Source: Seleniivibrio woodruffii
GTDB taxonomy: Bacteria > Chrysiogenota > Deferribacteres > Deferribacterales > Geovibrionaceae
Length of the DNA stretch: 64,000 bases
Assembly (NCBI RefSeq): GCF_029267515.1
Contig: NZ_JAJUIS010000008.1
Span: 1-64,000 of the forward strand
Direction: 5' to 3'
Shown here: positions 16,555-24,741 of the stretch, in pieces
Layout: every line of letters starts with the position of its first letter
Position numbering within the stretch: position 1 is the stretch's first letter
Notes under the pieces: generated by a model
Seen by the model: the letters and a program-made list of their open reading frames with translations, nothing else
The model's database searches: none
Told to the model about the DNA's origin: nothing
Made by a program: the position numbers and the translations under genes

Positions 16555-16671
16555 GCTGCTTAGAGCCGAACAGCCCAAGGCGGCTTGTAAAAAATCTTTT
16601 GACGTGTACACAGAAGTACACAAGAAAGATTTTTTACAAACAACGAAGGGATGTGATGTGCTATAAGCGGC
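16555..16671. repeat. Long palindromic intergenic element, copy B
   Basis: The outer arms GCTGCTTA (16555-16562) and TAAGCGGC (16664-16671) pair with one G-T. The central stem TTGTAAAAAATCTTTT...GTGTAC and GTACAC...AGATTTTTTACAA surrounds a short loop. The layout and the shared blocks (GCCGAACAGCCCAAGGCGG, AACGAAGGGATGTGATGTG) align with copies A and C, but stem sequences differ while pairing is kept. It ends 7 nt before the mop stop codon. The stretch 16460-16554 shows nothing else. Confidence 0.75.
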
Positions 16672-16678
16672 GGCAGAA

Positions 16679-16888
16679 TCAGTCTACTGCTACTATGATT
16701 GAGGACGCCTTCATAATGGTATAAACCTTTTTGCCTTTAGCAAGTGCAAGGTTGTCGGAAGACGCTTTTGTAATGACGGAAACCACTTCCTGACCGCCTG
16801 TAAGCTCAACAACCACCTCAACGTTAACGGGTCCTTCTTTTATCTCTTTAACTTTTCCTTCAAGTACGTTTCTGGCGCTGAATTTCAT
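16679..16888 (-). CDS. mop: Molbindin, single-domain Mop protein
   Basis: This 69-residue molybdate/tungstate-binding protein is of the Mop family, which assembles into hexamers that hold up to eight oxyanions. The sequence is canonical: MKFSARNVLEGKVKEIKEGP, NVEVVVELTGGQEVVSVIT, KASSDNLALAKGKKVYTIMK and ASSIIVAVD. It has its own promoter (16921-16949) and a GGAGG ribosome-binding site, and is transcribed towards the mod operon. It is the second stand-alone Mop gene in 2.4 kb. Confidence 0.95.
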   Translation of the reverse strand: MKFSARNVLEGKVKEIKEGPVNVEVVVELTGGQEVVSVITKASSDNLALAKGKKVYTIMKASSIIVAVD

Positions 16889-16920
16889 AACGAACCTCCT
16901 GTGCTTTATTTGATAAACAA

Positions 16921-16949
16921 AATATAGATCGGCATTCGCTACACGTCAA
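16921..16949 (-). promoter_or_regulatory. Sigma-70 promoter of mop
   Basis: On the minus strand: TTGACG (16944-16949), 17-nt spacer, TATATT (16921-16926), 33 nt before the mop ATG. Upstream of it lies the inverted repeat ATAACGC-TTCAT-GCGTTAT (16977-16995). Its halves match the ModE half-site but are in everted order. Read as GCGTTAT-N7-ATAATTA on the minus strand (16963-16983), it also resembles a degraded ModE box. Confidence 0.65.
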
Positions 16950-17064
16950 CAGAATTTCTTCTTAATTATCAATATAATAACGCTTCATGCGTTATTCGGA
17001 AAACGCTAAGATGCTGATTTTGATGGATAAAATATTTAATAGAAAAAACCGGAAAATAACGACA

Positions 17065-17799
17065 CTATTTCAACGGGAAGTTGAAATAGGTATCGCTGAA
17101 CGGCTCGTTTTTCAGCGTGAAGTGCCACCATTCCTTGTCGTAGTTATAAAAACCGTACTTTTCCATGGCGTTTTTCAGAATGTATCTGTTTTTCCGCTGA
17201 ATACCTTTTATATCGGGATTATCAGTTGCGGCAAGGGGACTGAAACAGTCGAAACCCGTTCCCATATCAAGGGAATTATCACCGAAGCGTTTGTCGGCGG
17301 GCGCGTCGCAGCGCTTCATGTTTTTATACGGGATAAAGTTCTCTTTCGGTTTGCTTCCGAATGGAATAACGGTCAGATCAACGGTGCTTCCTCTGGAGTG
17401 TCCCGATTTGTGTGCGATGAAACCGCGAACAAAAAGTGTCTCTTTAGGTTCATCCGGGTAAAATTCGGCTTTGGTCTTCGTGTCGTTGATGTCCTCCGCC
17501 CATCTTGCGAAGTGATCAACGGCTGTCTGCGGACGGTAGCAGTCGTAAACTTTCAGCCCAAGCCCTTTAGTTTTAAGTTCCGCCTGCACCTTTTTAAGTG
17601 CCTGCGCCGCCTGAGCGGTGAGCACACACTCCGGTTCGTCGTAACCTTCAACAGGAACACCGACAAAGTTATGATATCCGAAATATCTGATATCATATGA
17701 AATATCCGGTACAACATCCCTCAGATATACGAAACCGTCGGGCAGTGCAAAGCACACGGAAGAGACGAAGGTCAATAATGCCGTTAAAAAAATTTTCAT
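17065..17799 (-). CDS. VanX/DdpX-like D-alanyl-D-alanine dipeptidase (M15D)
   Basis: This 244-residue secreted zinc peptidase has a signal peptide (FLTALLTFVSSVCFA, cleavage near 18). The first zinc ligands are in SGHSRGSTVDLT (His and Asp of the SxHxxGxxxD motif, about 134-143), and the second His in KEWWHFT near 233, preceded by the catalytic Glu. KVYDCYRPQTAVDHFARWAE and GTGFDCFSPLA also match VanX. Chromosomal members usually act in peptidoglycan dipeptide recycling. No vanA/vanH is nearby, so glycopeptide resistance is not suggested. It overlaps the helicase gene by 4 nt. Confidence 0.9.
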   Translation of the reverse strand: MKIFLTALLTFVSSVCFALPDGFVYLRDVVPDISYDIRYFGYHNFVGVPVEGYDEPECVLTAQAAQALKKVQAELKTKGLGLKVYDCYRPQTAVDHFARWAEDINDTKTKAEFYPDEPKETLFVRGFIAHKSGHSRGSTVDLTVIPFGSKPKENFIPYKNMKRCDAPADKRFGDNSLDMGTGFDCFSPLAATDNPDIKGIQRKNRYILKNAMEKYGFYNYDKEWWHFTLKNEPFSDTYFNFPLK

Positions 17800-19919
17800 A
17801 CGAGCCTCAAAAAGCCTATGCGTATTTTTTTTAGTCCTGTCGCCTTGAAGAACACGTCAGCGTTGGCTGTGTCTCCGGTTCCGGCGATGGCGACAACCAT
17901 ACCTTCTCCGAATTTTTCATGGAAAACCTTGCTTCCGCTTTTGATGCCGTTAACCTCTTTTGCTGAAACGGCGGCTTTGCGTTCCTCTTTTATATAGCCC
18001 GGAACCGGACGCTTAGGAGCTGCCGCCTTCATGCCGACGATACCCATCTCGTCCAGAAAAGTTGAGCGGCGCTGCGGCATACGGTTTCCGTAAACCATCC
18101 TTGTGGATGCGTATGTCATGTGGAGGTTCTGTTTCGCACGGGTTACACCGACATAGCAGAGTCTGCGCTCCTCCTCAAGCTGTGCAGGTTCGTCCAGACT
18201 GCCCTGCAAAGGGAACAGCCCGTTTTCCAGCCCTGTAAGGAAAACGTTCTCAAACTCAAGCCCCTTCGCGGAATGGATGGTCATGAGTTTTACGGCGGGT
18301 GCGGAATCCGCCTCGTCAACAGAGGTGGTAATCGCCGTTGCCGCGAGGAAATCGGTTATATTGCCGTCGGGCAGTGCCTGTTCAAACATCACCGCCGCGT
18401 TATAAAGTTCGTTTATGTTTTCGATGCGTTTTTCCGCCTCATGCTCGTCCTCGTAACGCTTGATAAACGCCTCGTAGTCGGTCATGTTTATGACCAGCTT
18501 CACCATATCACTTATTTTGGGCGTAACGGAAAGCTCTTCGAATATCATAAGATACGGTTCCATACCCCTTCTCTGGGCACCGCGCATCTGAGGGAGGAAA
18601 CGTTTGCACGCCTCGATGAGGTTTATACCCTCTTCCGAAGCATACGCGGTTATGCTGTCCACAGCAGTTTCGCCCACGCCGCGGGGAGGAGCCTTCACGC
18701 TTCTGGTGAAGGAAACTGAATCGTAAGGGTTATCGTAAAGCCTCAAATAGCAGAGGATGTCCTTAATCTCTTTTCGCTGATAGAAACTTATGCCGCCTAT
18801 GACTTTATATGACAGGTTGAGCCTGTTCAGGAACACTTCAAAGTTCCGCGACTGTGCGTTGGTTCTGTAAAGAACGGCTATCTCGTCCGCAGGCACTCCC
18901 TTGTCGATATAGTCCCTTATGTTGCTGACAACGAACTCCGCCTCGGCGGTTTCGTTTGAAACCGGCATAACCTGCACCATGCCGCCCTCATCGCGGAATG
19001 CTTTCAGGTCTTTTCCCTTGCGCATACTGTTGTTGCGGATAAGCTCGTTTGCCGCAGTCAGAATGACGGGACGGCTTCTGTAGTTTTCCACCAGACGGAC
19101 TATCTTTGCCGTGGGGTAAACGGTATCGAACTCAAGGATGTTTCGGATATCCGCACCGCGCCAGCCGTAGATAGACTGGTCGTCGTCGCCCACAACACAG
19201 ATGTTGCCGTTGTCGCCAGACAGAATATTCAGAAACAGGAACTGGATATCGTTGGTATCCTGATACTCGTCAACAAGGATATACCTGAACATATTCCTGT
19301 AATACTGAGCAATGTCGGGGTTGCGGCGGAACATGCGGATTGTGAGTGCCAGCATGTCGTCGAAATCTATAAAATTCTGCTCTTTCAGCTTCTGCTGATA
19401 GAGTTTGAAAACGTCTTCCATCATGTAAAAAGGGTCGGTGCCGGGGTTCAGTTCGTCAACGTATGCGCGGGTGTTTTTAAAATTGCTGATGCGCCACATA
19501 TACTGTTTCGGCGGATATTTTTTTACGTCTATGTTCAGACCCTTCACGATATCACGGACTACGGACAGTCTGTCGTCCTGATCCAGTATGCCGAATCCGG
19601 CGCCAAGGTCTATAAGGTGTCCGTCCCTGCGCAGAAGGCGCAGACAGATGGAGTGAAAGGTGCCTATCCAGATGTCGGAATCCCGTCTGTCAACTAGTTT
19701 AAGAATACGTTCCTTCATCTCTCCCGCCGCCTTATTTGTGAATGTGACGGCAAGTATATTCTGGGGTGCAACACCCAGATTGTTTATCAGATGAGCGATA
19801 CGGTAGGTTATCACACGGGTCTTACCTGTGCCTGCACCGGCAAGCACCAGCAGGGGACCTTCCGTCTGTTCCACCGCCGCATATTGTTCCGCGTTAAGTT
19901 CTTTTGAATAATCAGGCAT
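17796..19919 (-). CDS. pcrA: UvrD/PcrA-type ATP-dependent DNA helicase
   Basis: This superfamily 1A 3'-5' helicase acts in repair and removal of stalled or RecA-coated DNA. The 707 residues carry all motifs: Walker A LAGAGTGKTRVITYRIAHL, motif Ia AVTFTNKAAGEMKER, DEYQDTND (motif II), GDDDQSIYGWRGADI (III), LVENYRS, TIHSAKGLEFENVFLTGLE (V) and RLCYVGVTRAKQNLHMTYA (VI). The C-terminal tudor-like segment GSKVFHEKFGEGMVVAIAG is typical of PcrA/UvrD for RNA polymerase contact. Between UvrD and PcrA the name is a convention. Confidence 0.96.
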   Translation of the reverse strand: MPDYSKELNAEQYAAVEQTEGPLLVLAGAGTGKTRVITYRIAHLINNLGVAPQNILAVTFTNKAAGEMKERILKLVDRRDSDIWIGTFHSICLRLLRRDGHLIDLGAGFGILDQDDRLSVVRDIVKGLNIDVKKYPPKQYMWRISNFKNTRAYVDELNPGTDPFYMMEDVFKLYQQKLKEQNFIDFDDMLALTIRMFRRNPDIAQYYRNMFRYILVDEYQDTNDIQFLFLNILSGDNGNICVVGDDDQSIYGWRGADIRNILEFDTVYPTAKIVRLVENYRSRPVILTAANELIRNNSMRKGKDLKAFRDEGGMVQVMPVSNETAEAEFVVSNIRDYIDKGVPADEIAVLYRTNAQSRNFEVFLNRLNLSYKVIGGISFYQRKEIKDILCYLRLYDNPYDSVSFTRSVKAPPRGVGETAVDSITAYASEEGINLIEACKRFLPQMRGAQRRGMEPYLMIFEELSVTPKISDMVKLVINMTDYEAFIKRYEDEHEAEKRIENINELYNAAVMFEQALPDGNITDFLAATAITTSVDEADSAPAVKLMTIHSAKGLEFENVFLTGLENGLFPLQGSLDEPAQLEEERRLCYVGVTRAKQNLHMTYASTRMVYGNRMPQRRSTFLDEMGIVGMKAAAPKRPVPGYIKEERKAAVSAKEVNGIKSGSKVFHEKFGEGMVVAIAGTGDTANADVFFKATGLKKIRIGFLRLV

Positions 19920-19939
19920 GAAAATTAATCCTCAAAAAT

Positions 19940-20011
19940 GAGACTGCCGTGTCGCCCTGATCCTCGCAGAGACGGCAATTGTCTTTGCGAGGGCATCGCC
20001 CGAAGCAATCT
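19940..20011. repeat. Interspersed hairpin repeat (family 2), full copy
   Basis: The ends AGACTGCC...AGCAATCT and the inner stem CCTCGCAGAGAC (about 19961-19972) with GTCTTTGCGAGG (7-nt loop, one G-T pair) define it. It shares ATTGCTTCG...CTCGCAAAGAC (reverse orientation) with 37212-37273. It fills the gap between the Nudix and helicase genes, both on the minus strand. Confidence 0.75.
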
Positions 20012-20020
20012 GAAACGAAA

Positions 20021-20557
20021 TCAATATCCTTTAGCTTTGAAAACGCCGTATGCCGCCAGAGGTATGCTGTGCAGGATGGTTCCGTCGGCAATCATAGCTT
20101 CAAGCTCCTGCCGCGTGACCTCCACAGGCTCAATGTCCTCGAACGGGTCAAGATTCAGTTCCTTCACTTTTTCGCACCCTTCCGCAAGATAAGCATAGCA
20201 GAAATTGTCCATGAATGCAGGGTTGGGGCGCATTTTTGACAGAAGGGTCAACTTTCCCGTGAACCCTGTCTCCTCGGTGAGCTCGCGAAGCGCTCCCGAA
20301 TCCGCATCTTCGCCCGCTTCAAGAGCGCCGCCGGGAAACTCGTATGTAACCTCTCCCGTGGCGACACGGAACTGCTTCACAAGGATAAACTTTCCCTCTT
20401 TAGTAACAGGGATTATAACAGCCCAGTCCTTCATGCTGACAACGGTGAATGTGCCCGTCTGTCCGTTTTTTGAAAAGTGAAAATCCCGATGCTCAATTTT
20501 AAGAACGGCGTCTTTAAATCTTTCGCGCCGCTCTTTCAGAAACCAGCGGTCTTTCAT
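20021..20557 (-). CDS. Nudix hydrolase (ADP-ribose pyrophosphatase-like)
   Basis: This enzyme probably hydrolyses ADP-ribose or a related nucleoside diphosphate derivative. I chose the ATG at 20555-20557 (178 residues), which starts one nucleotide after the preceding gene's stop. A longer start inside that gene is unlikely. The Nudix box is complete near 88-110: GGALEAGEDADSGALREL followed by TEETGF. The sequence before it (VKQFRVATGEVTYEFPGGAL) and after it (MRPNPAFMDNFCYAYLAEG) matches the ADPRase subgroup with its 15-20 residue spacer to the Pro-rich signature. Confidence 0.9.
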   Translation of the reverse strand: MKDRWFLKERRERFKDAVLKIEHRDFHFSKNGQTGTFTVVSMKDWAVIIPVTKEGKFILVKQFRVATGEVTYEFPGGALEAGEDADSGALRELTEETGFTGKLTLLSKMRPNPAFMDNFCYAYLAEGCEKVKELNLDPFEDIEPVEVTRQELEAMIADGTILHSIPLAAYGVFKAKGY

Positions 20558-20558
20558 A

Positions 20559-20885
20559 TTAAAGAATAAGCCCGCTGTCGGATTTGCCGCCGAGACCGCC
20601 AAGGTTTCCGGCTATTCTGATGTTGGATTTTGTTTCTATGTATTTGTTCGCAAGGTCTGCGGGGGTCTCTTTATATTCGTAAACGACATGGTCGAGTCTG
20701 ATGCTTCCGCGTACCTCGTCCTCAAAAGGGAAACCGAATGGAACTATGGCAATCTGAAGTGAGCCAGTGTGTGTAGGCATTGCCTGAACAAGAACAACGT
20801 CGTTAACCATGCCTGCGGCTGCGTCTTTGATACCGATGATGGTTTCGCCTGAAACCAGCTTTGCGAACATTATATTTTCAACCAT
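20559..20885 (-). CDS. Conserved hypothetical protein, Sm-like fold suspected
   Basis: This 108-residue protein starts at the ATG 20883-20885, with AAGGAG upstream. The first 75 residues read like an Sm/LSM beta-barrel: FAKLVSGETIIGIKD, VNDVVLVQAMPTHTG, LQIAIVPFGFPFEDE and RLDHVVYEYKETPADLANKY. The pattern 'kLvsGeeiig...d..vv.p..' followed by a C-terminal 'y' segment occurs in many small bacterial proteins of unknown function. The Gly-rich tail GNLGGLGGKSDSGLIL is probably disordered. It is co-transcribed with the Nudix gene. RNA binding is possible but unproven. Confidence 0.6.
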   Translation of the reverse strand: MVENIMFAKLVSGETIIGIKDAAAGMVNDVVLVQAMPTHTGSLQIAIVPFGFPFEDEVRGSIRLDHVVYEYKETPADLANKYIETKSNIRIAGNLGGLGGKSDSGLIL

Positions 20886-21041
20886 TGCTATTCTCCTTTT
20901 TTGCCTTATTAAAGGATGAACACTGTACCACATCAAAAAAAAATATTCAGCATAAAATATCTCAAGACACTGAAAAATATGGTGAAAAGTCATGTTTTTT
21001 CTGAAAATGGTTTTCAATAGGAGGTTGGCACCTTTTTCTTA

Positions 21042-21070
21042 TTGACAATAGCGTACTTAGACCTTATTAA
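21042..21070 (+). promoter_or_regulatory. Sigma-70 promoter of the ferredoxin gene
   Basis: TTGACA (21042-21047), 17-nt spacer, TATTAA (21065-21070). The ferredoxin ATG follows 29 nt later behind a GGAGG site. The strong elements suit a highly expressed electron carrier. Confidence 0.8.
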
Positions 21071-21078
21071 ACCCTTAG

Positions 21079-21267
<189 letters not shown>

Positions 21268-21294
21268 TTAACGGCAAAAAACGAATTTTCATAT

Positions 21295-21320
21295 AGCCCT
21301 GTGTAACGCAGGGCTTTATT
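21295..21320 (+). terminator. Terminator after the ferredoxin gene
   Basis: AGCCCTG pairs with CAGGGCT (7-nt loop), followed by TTATTTT. It separates the ferredoxin from the cysE operon. Confidence 0.8.
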
Positions 21321-21351
21321 TTAAATATAATTACTACAAGGCAGCTAGGAT

Positions 21352-22017
21352 ATGGGAATAATAACCACTATAAAAGAAGAGATAAACACCGTTTTTGAAC
21401 GCGACCCGGCAGCGAAGAGTAAGATTGAAATTCTGCTGTGTTATCCCGGTCTGCACGCCATGATTTTTTACAGAGCGGCACACTGGTTCTGGGTGCGCAG
21501 AATGTTTCTCATAGGAAGGGTGCTTTCGCATCTGGGCAGATTTCTCACCGGTGTAGAGATTCACCCCGGCGCAACCATCGGCAAGCGGTTCTTCATCGAC
21601 CACGGCATGGGGGTTGTCATTGGCGAAACTGCCGAGGTCGGAAACGACGTAACCATCTATCAGGGAGTGACTCTCGGAGGTGTCAGCCTTGAAAAAAAGA
21701 AGCGTCACCCCACCGTCGAAGACAACGTTGTCATAGGTTCAGGAGCAAAGGTGCTCGGTTCGTTCACAGTGCACAAAAATGCGAAGATAGGTTCCAACTC
21801 CGTCGTTGTTAAGGAGGTGCCGGAAGACGCAACAGTCGTTGGCATCCCCGGAAAAATAGTAACAAACGGAAAGGAACAGTCCGCAAGATTCGACCATAAC
21901 CTTTTGCCGGACCCCGTGGCAAGGACTATAACAGACATGGCGACAAGAATGTGCCATATGGAATCAGAGATAAACAATCTCAAAAAGAAGCTGGAAAAGT
22001 ATGAAAATAACGACTAA
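21352..22017 (+). CDS. cysE: Serine O-acetyltransferase
   Basis: This is the first step of cysteine synthesis: acetyl-CoA plus serine gives O-acetylserine. The 221-residue protein has an N-terminal helical part and a left-handed beta-helix with hexapeptide repeats from about residue 65: [40 protein letters not shown] and [18 protein letters not shown]. The catalytic His in IDHGMG and the substrate loop are present. A coiled-coil tail ([16 protein letters not shown]) ends it. It overlaps the iscR-like gene by 17 nt, tying cysteine supply to sulfur mobilisation. Confidence 0.96.
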   Translation: MGIITTIKEEINTVFERDPAAKSKIEILLCYPGLHAMIFYRAAHWFWVRRMFLIGRVLSHLGRFLTGVEIHPGATIGKRFFIDHGMGVVIGETAEVGNDVTIYQGVTLGGVSLEKKKRHPTVEDNVVIGSGAKVLGSFTVHKNAKIGSNSVVVKEVPEDATVVGIPGKIVTNGKEQSARFDHNLLPDPVARTITDMATRMCHMESEINNLKKKLEKYENND

Positions 22018-22432
22018 AAGCAGATATGCCATCCGTTCCATCTTTGCGCTTGTTCTGCTTGGCGGCGACGAAAGACCCGTCACCCTTACACAGATAGCCG
22101 AACACGAGGACATCTCGCGCAAATATCTCGAACAGATATTCATAAAGCTGAAAAAAAGCAAAATCGTCGAAGGTTCAAGGGGCGCACAGGGAGGATACAT
22201 CCTCGCCAAACCTGCGAATATGATAACTCTGAAAGAGGTTATATACGCCATGGACGGTCCGGTTTCGGTGTCGGACTGCACAAACGAAAGCGTGTGCGGC
22301 AACTTTGACCACTGCGGAATAAACTGGCTTTGGAGCGGACTGAAAAAAACTGTGGACAATTACCTTGAGAATATTACTATATATGACCTAAAGAGACAGG
22401 CAACAGGAGGGAAAGATGTCAATTTATCTTGA
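22001..22432 (+). CDS. iscR: Rrf2-family Fe-S regulator, IscR-like
   Basis: This 143-residue winged-helix regulator opens [20 protein letters not shown] with the recognition region [20 protein letters not shown] and [20 protein letters not shown]. The cluster loop has three Cys spaced CX5CX5C ([20 protein letters not shown], about 89-108), as in E. coli IscR. The fourth ligand, His107 in E. coli, is Asn here (CGIN instead of CLTH). It overlaps both cysE (17 nt) and iscS (17 nt). It probably represses this sulfur/Fe-S operon when clusters are plentiful. Confidence 0.9.
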   Translation: MKITTKSRYAIRSIFALVLLGGDERPVTLTQIAEHEDISRKYLEQIFIKLKKSKIVEGSRGAQGGYILAKPANMITLKEVIYAMDGPVSVSDCTNESVCGNFDHCGINWLWSGLKKTVDNYLENITIYDLKRQATGGKDVNLS

Positions 22433-23570
22433 CTACAGCGCTACCACGCCCATTGACCCGCGGGTCTTTGAAGCGATGATTCCATATTTCAAAGAAAAAT
22501 TTGCCAACCCTTCGAGCATCCACTCGCTCGGACGGGTCGTCCGTGAGGATGTTGACAAAGCCCGCGCGACAATAGCGAAATCCATCGGCGCGGAACCCCA
22601 TGAGATAATTTTCACAGCCAGCGGCTCGTCATCCGACAACATGGCAATCAGAAGCATCGCAGAGAAATTTGCCGACAGAGGCAAACACATCATCACCTGC
22701 GCCATCGAGCACAAGGCGGTTCTGCAAACCTGCAAGTATCTGGAAAAACACGGATATGAAGTGACCTACCTGCCTGTGGACAAGGAGGGTCTGGTCAGCA
22801 TTGAAGACTTCAAAAACGCTATCAGACGCGACACTATCCTTGTTTCAATCATGCTGGTCAACAACGAGATAGGCACTATACAGCCAATCCGCGAAATATC
22901 CGACATAGCAAAAAAACATCAGATATTCGTCCACACCGACGCAGTTCAGGCTATGGGCAAAATGAAGATAGACGTTGGCGAGCTCGGCGTTGACCTGCTT
23001 ACCTTCTCCGGTCACAAGATATGCGCACCCAAAGGCATAGGCGTTCTCTACGTTGACGAAAACCTCAAAGACGATATGGTACCCCTCGTTTTCGGCGGAA
23101 GCCAGGAATTCGGACTGAGGGCAGGCACAGAAAACGTGCCCAATATCATCGGTCTGGCAAAGGCTTGCGAAATAGTCATGGATGAGCTTGACGAAGAAAC
23201 CGCGCACATCAGACATCTGCGCGACCTTTTCGAAAACAGGATTCTTAACGAGATACCCAAAACCTATGTCAACGGCAGCAGGGAAAAAAGGGTATGCAGC
23301 GTTACCAATATAGCTTTCAAATACATTGAGGCGGAAGCCCTCATGATATACGCTGACGAAATATGCTGCTCCACAGGCAGCGCGTGTACTTCCGAAAGTG
23401 TTGATGCGTCACATGTTCTTTACGCCATTGGGGTTGACCCTGTTGACCTTCATGGTTCCATCCGTTTCAGCTTCGGCAGATTCAACACCGAAGAGGAGAT
23501 TAACCGCGCCGTGGACATGATTAAATCCAGCGTGGAAAAACTCCGCGCAATGTCACCCCTTGCTCAGTAA
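22416..23570 (+). CDS. iscS: Cysteine desulfurase (IscS/NifS)
   Basis: This PLP enzyme takes sulfur from cysteine and passes it as persulfide for Fe-S cluster and thiocofactor assembly. The 384 residues start [33 protein letters not shown] and the PLP-lysine segment FSGHKICAPKGIGVLY (about residue 200) are clear. The active Cys loop is CCSTGSACTSESVDASHVL (about 322-340). No iscU or other scaffold gene follows; the next gene is an MFS transporter, overlapping by 11 nt. That makes the operon cysE-iscR-iscS only. Confidence 0.95.
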   Translation: MSIYLDYSATTPIDPRVFEAMIPYFKEKFANPSSIHSLGRVVREDVDKARATIAKSIGAEPHEIIFTASGSSSDNMAIRSIAEKFADRGKHIITCAIEHKAVLQTCKYLEKHGYEVTYLPVDKEGLVSIEDFKNAIRRDTILVSIMLVNNEIGTIQPIREISDIAKKHQIFVHTDAVQAMGKMKIDVGELGVDLLTFSGHKICAPKGIGVLYVDENLKDDMVPLVFGGSQEFGLRAGTENVPNIIGLAKACEIVMDELDEETAHIRHLRDLFENRILNEIPKTYVNGSREKRVCSVTNIAFKYIEAEALMIYADEICCSTGSACTSESVDASHVLYAIGVDPVDLHGSIRFSFGRFNTEEEINRAVDMIKSSVEKLRAMSPLAQ

Positions 23571-24741
23571 CGATTCAAACGATAAAGCGGCGGCGCGGGA
23601 CAAATTTTTAATTCCCGTGCTCGCCGCATACTATTTCCTGCACTACTGCACTCTTGGGATAATCTATCCATATTTCGGCTTCTACTTCAAGCAATCAGGC
23701 TACACAGGCACCGAGATAGGAATTTTCCTGTCCATACTCCCCATTGTATCGTTCACATGCACAAGCCTATGGGCGGATATCTTCACACGTGTGAAGCGGC
23801 GCAGACTTTTCATGGTAACGGGAATAATCGTCTCATCGTTCGCACTCGTGCCGATATATTTCATAAACAATAAGCCGCTCACGGCTGTTCTTCTTGCTGT
23901 GTTCGCGCTGTCCCGTACGGGGATTCTGCCTGTAATAGACAGTTTCGCATCGTCTCTTAACGACCGCATACCCTACGGAAGGATGCGGATATTCGGCTCC
24001 GCAGGCTTCATAGTGACATCCGTTGCCACCGGATTCTTTTTTGACAGCTTCGGAGCAGGCGCATTCATCCTGCTCTATACAGTTTTCAGTCTCCTTTCGG
24101 CAGTTCCGGCTCTGCTGGCAGATTACGACACGGGGATTTTCAAGCCAAGAGGCAGAGATGAAAAAAAACTCAGCCCGCAGTTAAAAATTTTCTTCGCCGG
24201 AGTCACCATATATCTGTCGTCATACGCTTTTTTAAGCAATTTCTTCAACATAAAGGTTGCAGAAGCGGGTTTCGGGCAGACCTATGCCGGATACATGTGG
24301 ACGACGGGTGTTCTTGCCGAGATGTTCTTCATGTACAATCAGGAACGGGTGCTGAAAGCCATGCGCGTTGAATATATAATGATATTCTCAATGCTCCTTG
24401 GCGGCGTGCGCTATTTTGCCACAGCAGTCACGGATTCCCTCTTTCTGCTGTTCTTTTTCTCCGCTTTCCACGGTTTTGCATATGGAACCTTCCACATAAG
24501 CATAATGAAATTTTTCCGCACGAAACTCCCGGAAGGACTGCGGCTCAGAGCACAGACCATCTATTCCGGCGTGGGCTACGGACTGGGCACGGTGGCTGGT
24601 TCTTTCGTCTCCGGTCTGGTTTTTGACCACATGGGACTGAAGCCTGTATTTTTCACTGCATTTTTCTTTTGTGTCGCCGGAGCATCTGTAATATATTGGT
24701 ACATGGGCATAGAGGAGAAAAATGGCAGCAAACAAGGTTGA
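23560..24741 (+). CDS. MFS transporter (MFS_1-like/PPP-type)
   Basis: This 393-residue membrane protein has about 12 helices. It begins LAAYYFLHYCTLGIIYPYFG and FYFKQSGYTGTEIGIFLSIL, the pattern of the LacY/3-phenylpropionate-like MFS_1 group. ADIFTRVKRRRLFMVTG is the motif A loop between helices 2 and 3. RIPYGRMRIFGSAGFIVTSV and YGLGTVAGSFVSGLVFDHMG fit the same group. The gene overlaps iscS (11 nt) and the next small gene (20 nt). The substrate is unknown; a sulfur or amino-acid compound would suit the neighbours, but that is a guess. Confidence 0.85.
   Translation: MLSNDSNDKAAARDKFLIPVLAAYYFLHYCTLGIIYPYFGFYFKQSGYTGTEIGIFLSILPIVSFTCTSLWADIFTRVKRRRLFMVTGIIVSSFALVPIYFINNKPLTAVLLAVFALSRTGILPVIDSFASSLNDRIPYGRMRIFGSAGFIVTSVATGFFFDSFGAGAFILLYTVFSLLSAVPALLADYDTGIFKPRGRDEKKLSPQLKIFFAGVTIYLSSYAFLSNFFNIKVAEAGFGQTYAGYMWTTGVLAEMFFMYNQERVLKAMRVEYIMIFSMLLGGVRYFATAVTDSLFLLFFFSAFHGFAYGTFHISIMKFFRTKLPEGLRLRAQTIYSGVGYGLGTVAGSFVSGLVFDHMGLKPVFFTAFFFCVAGASVIYWYMGIEEKNGSKQG

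Noticed and set aside
17065-17799. VanX-like gene considered as part of a glycopeptide resistance cassette
   Set aside because: No vanH, vanA-type ligase or vanRS genes are near; the neighbours are uvrD and the mop gene. A peptidoglycan recycling role is more likely.
23560-24741. MFS gene read as a sugar-specific permease (LacY)
   Set aside because: Only general MFS_1-like features are visible. No catabolic genes are nearby, so the substrate was left open.
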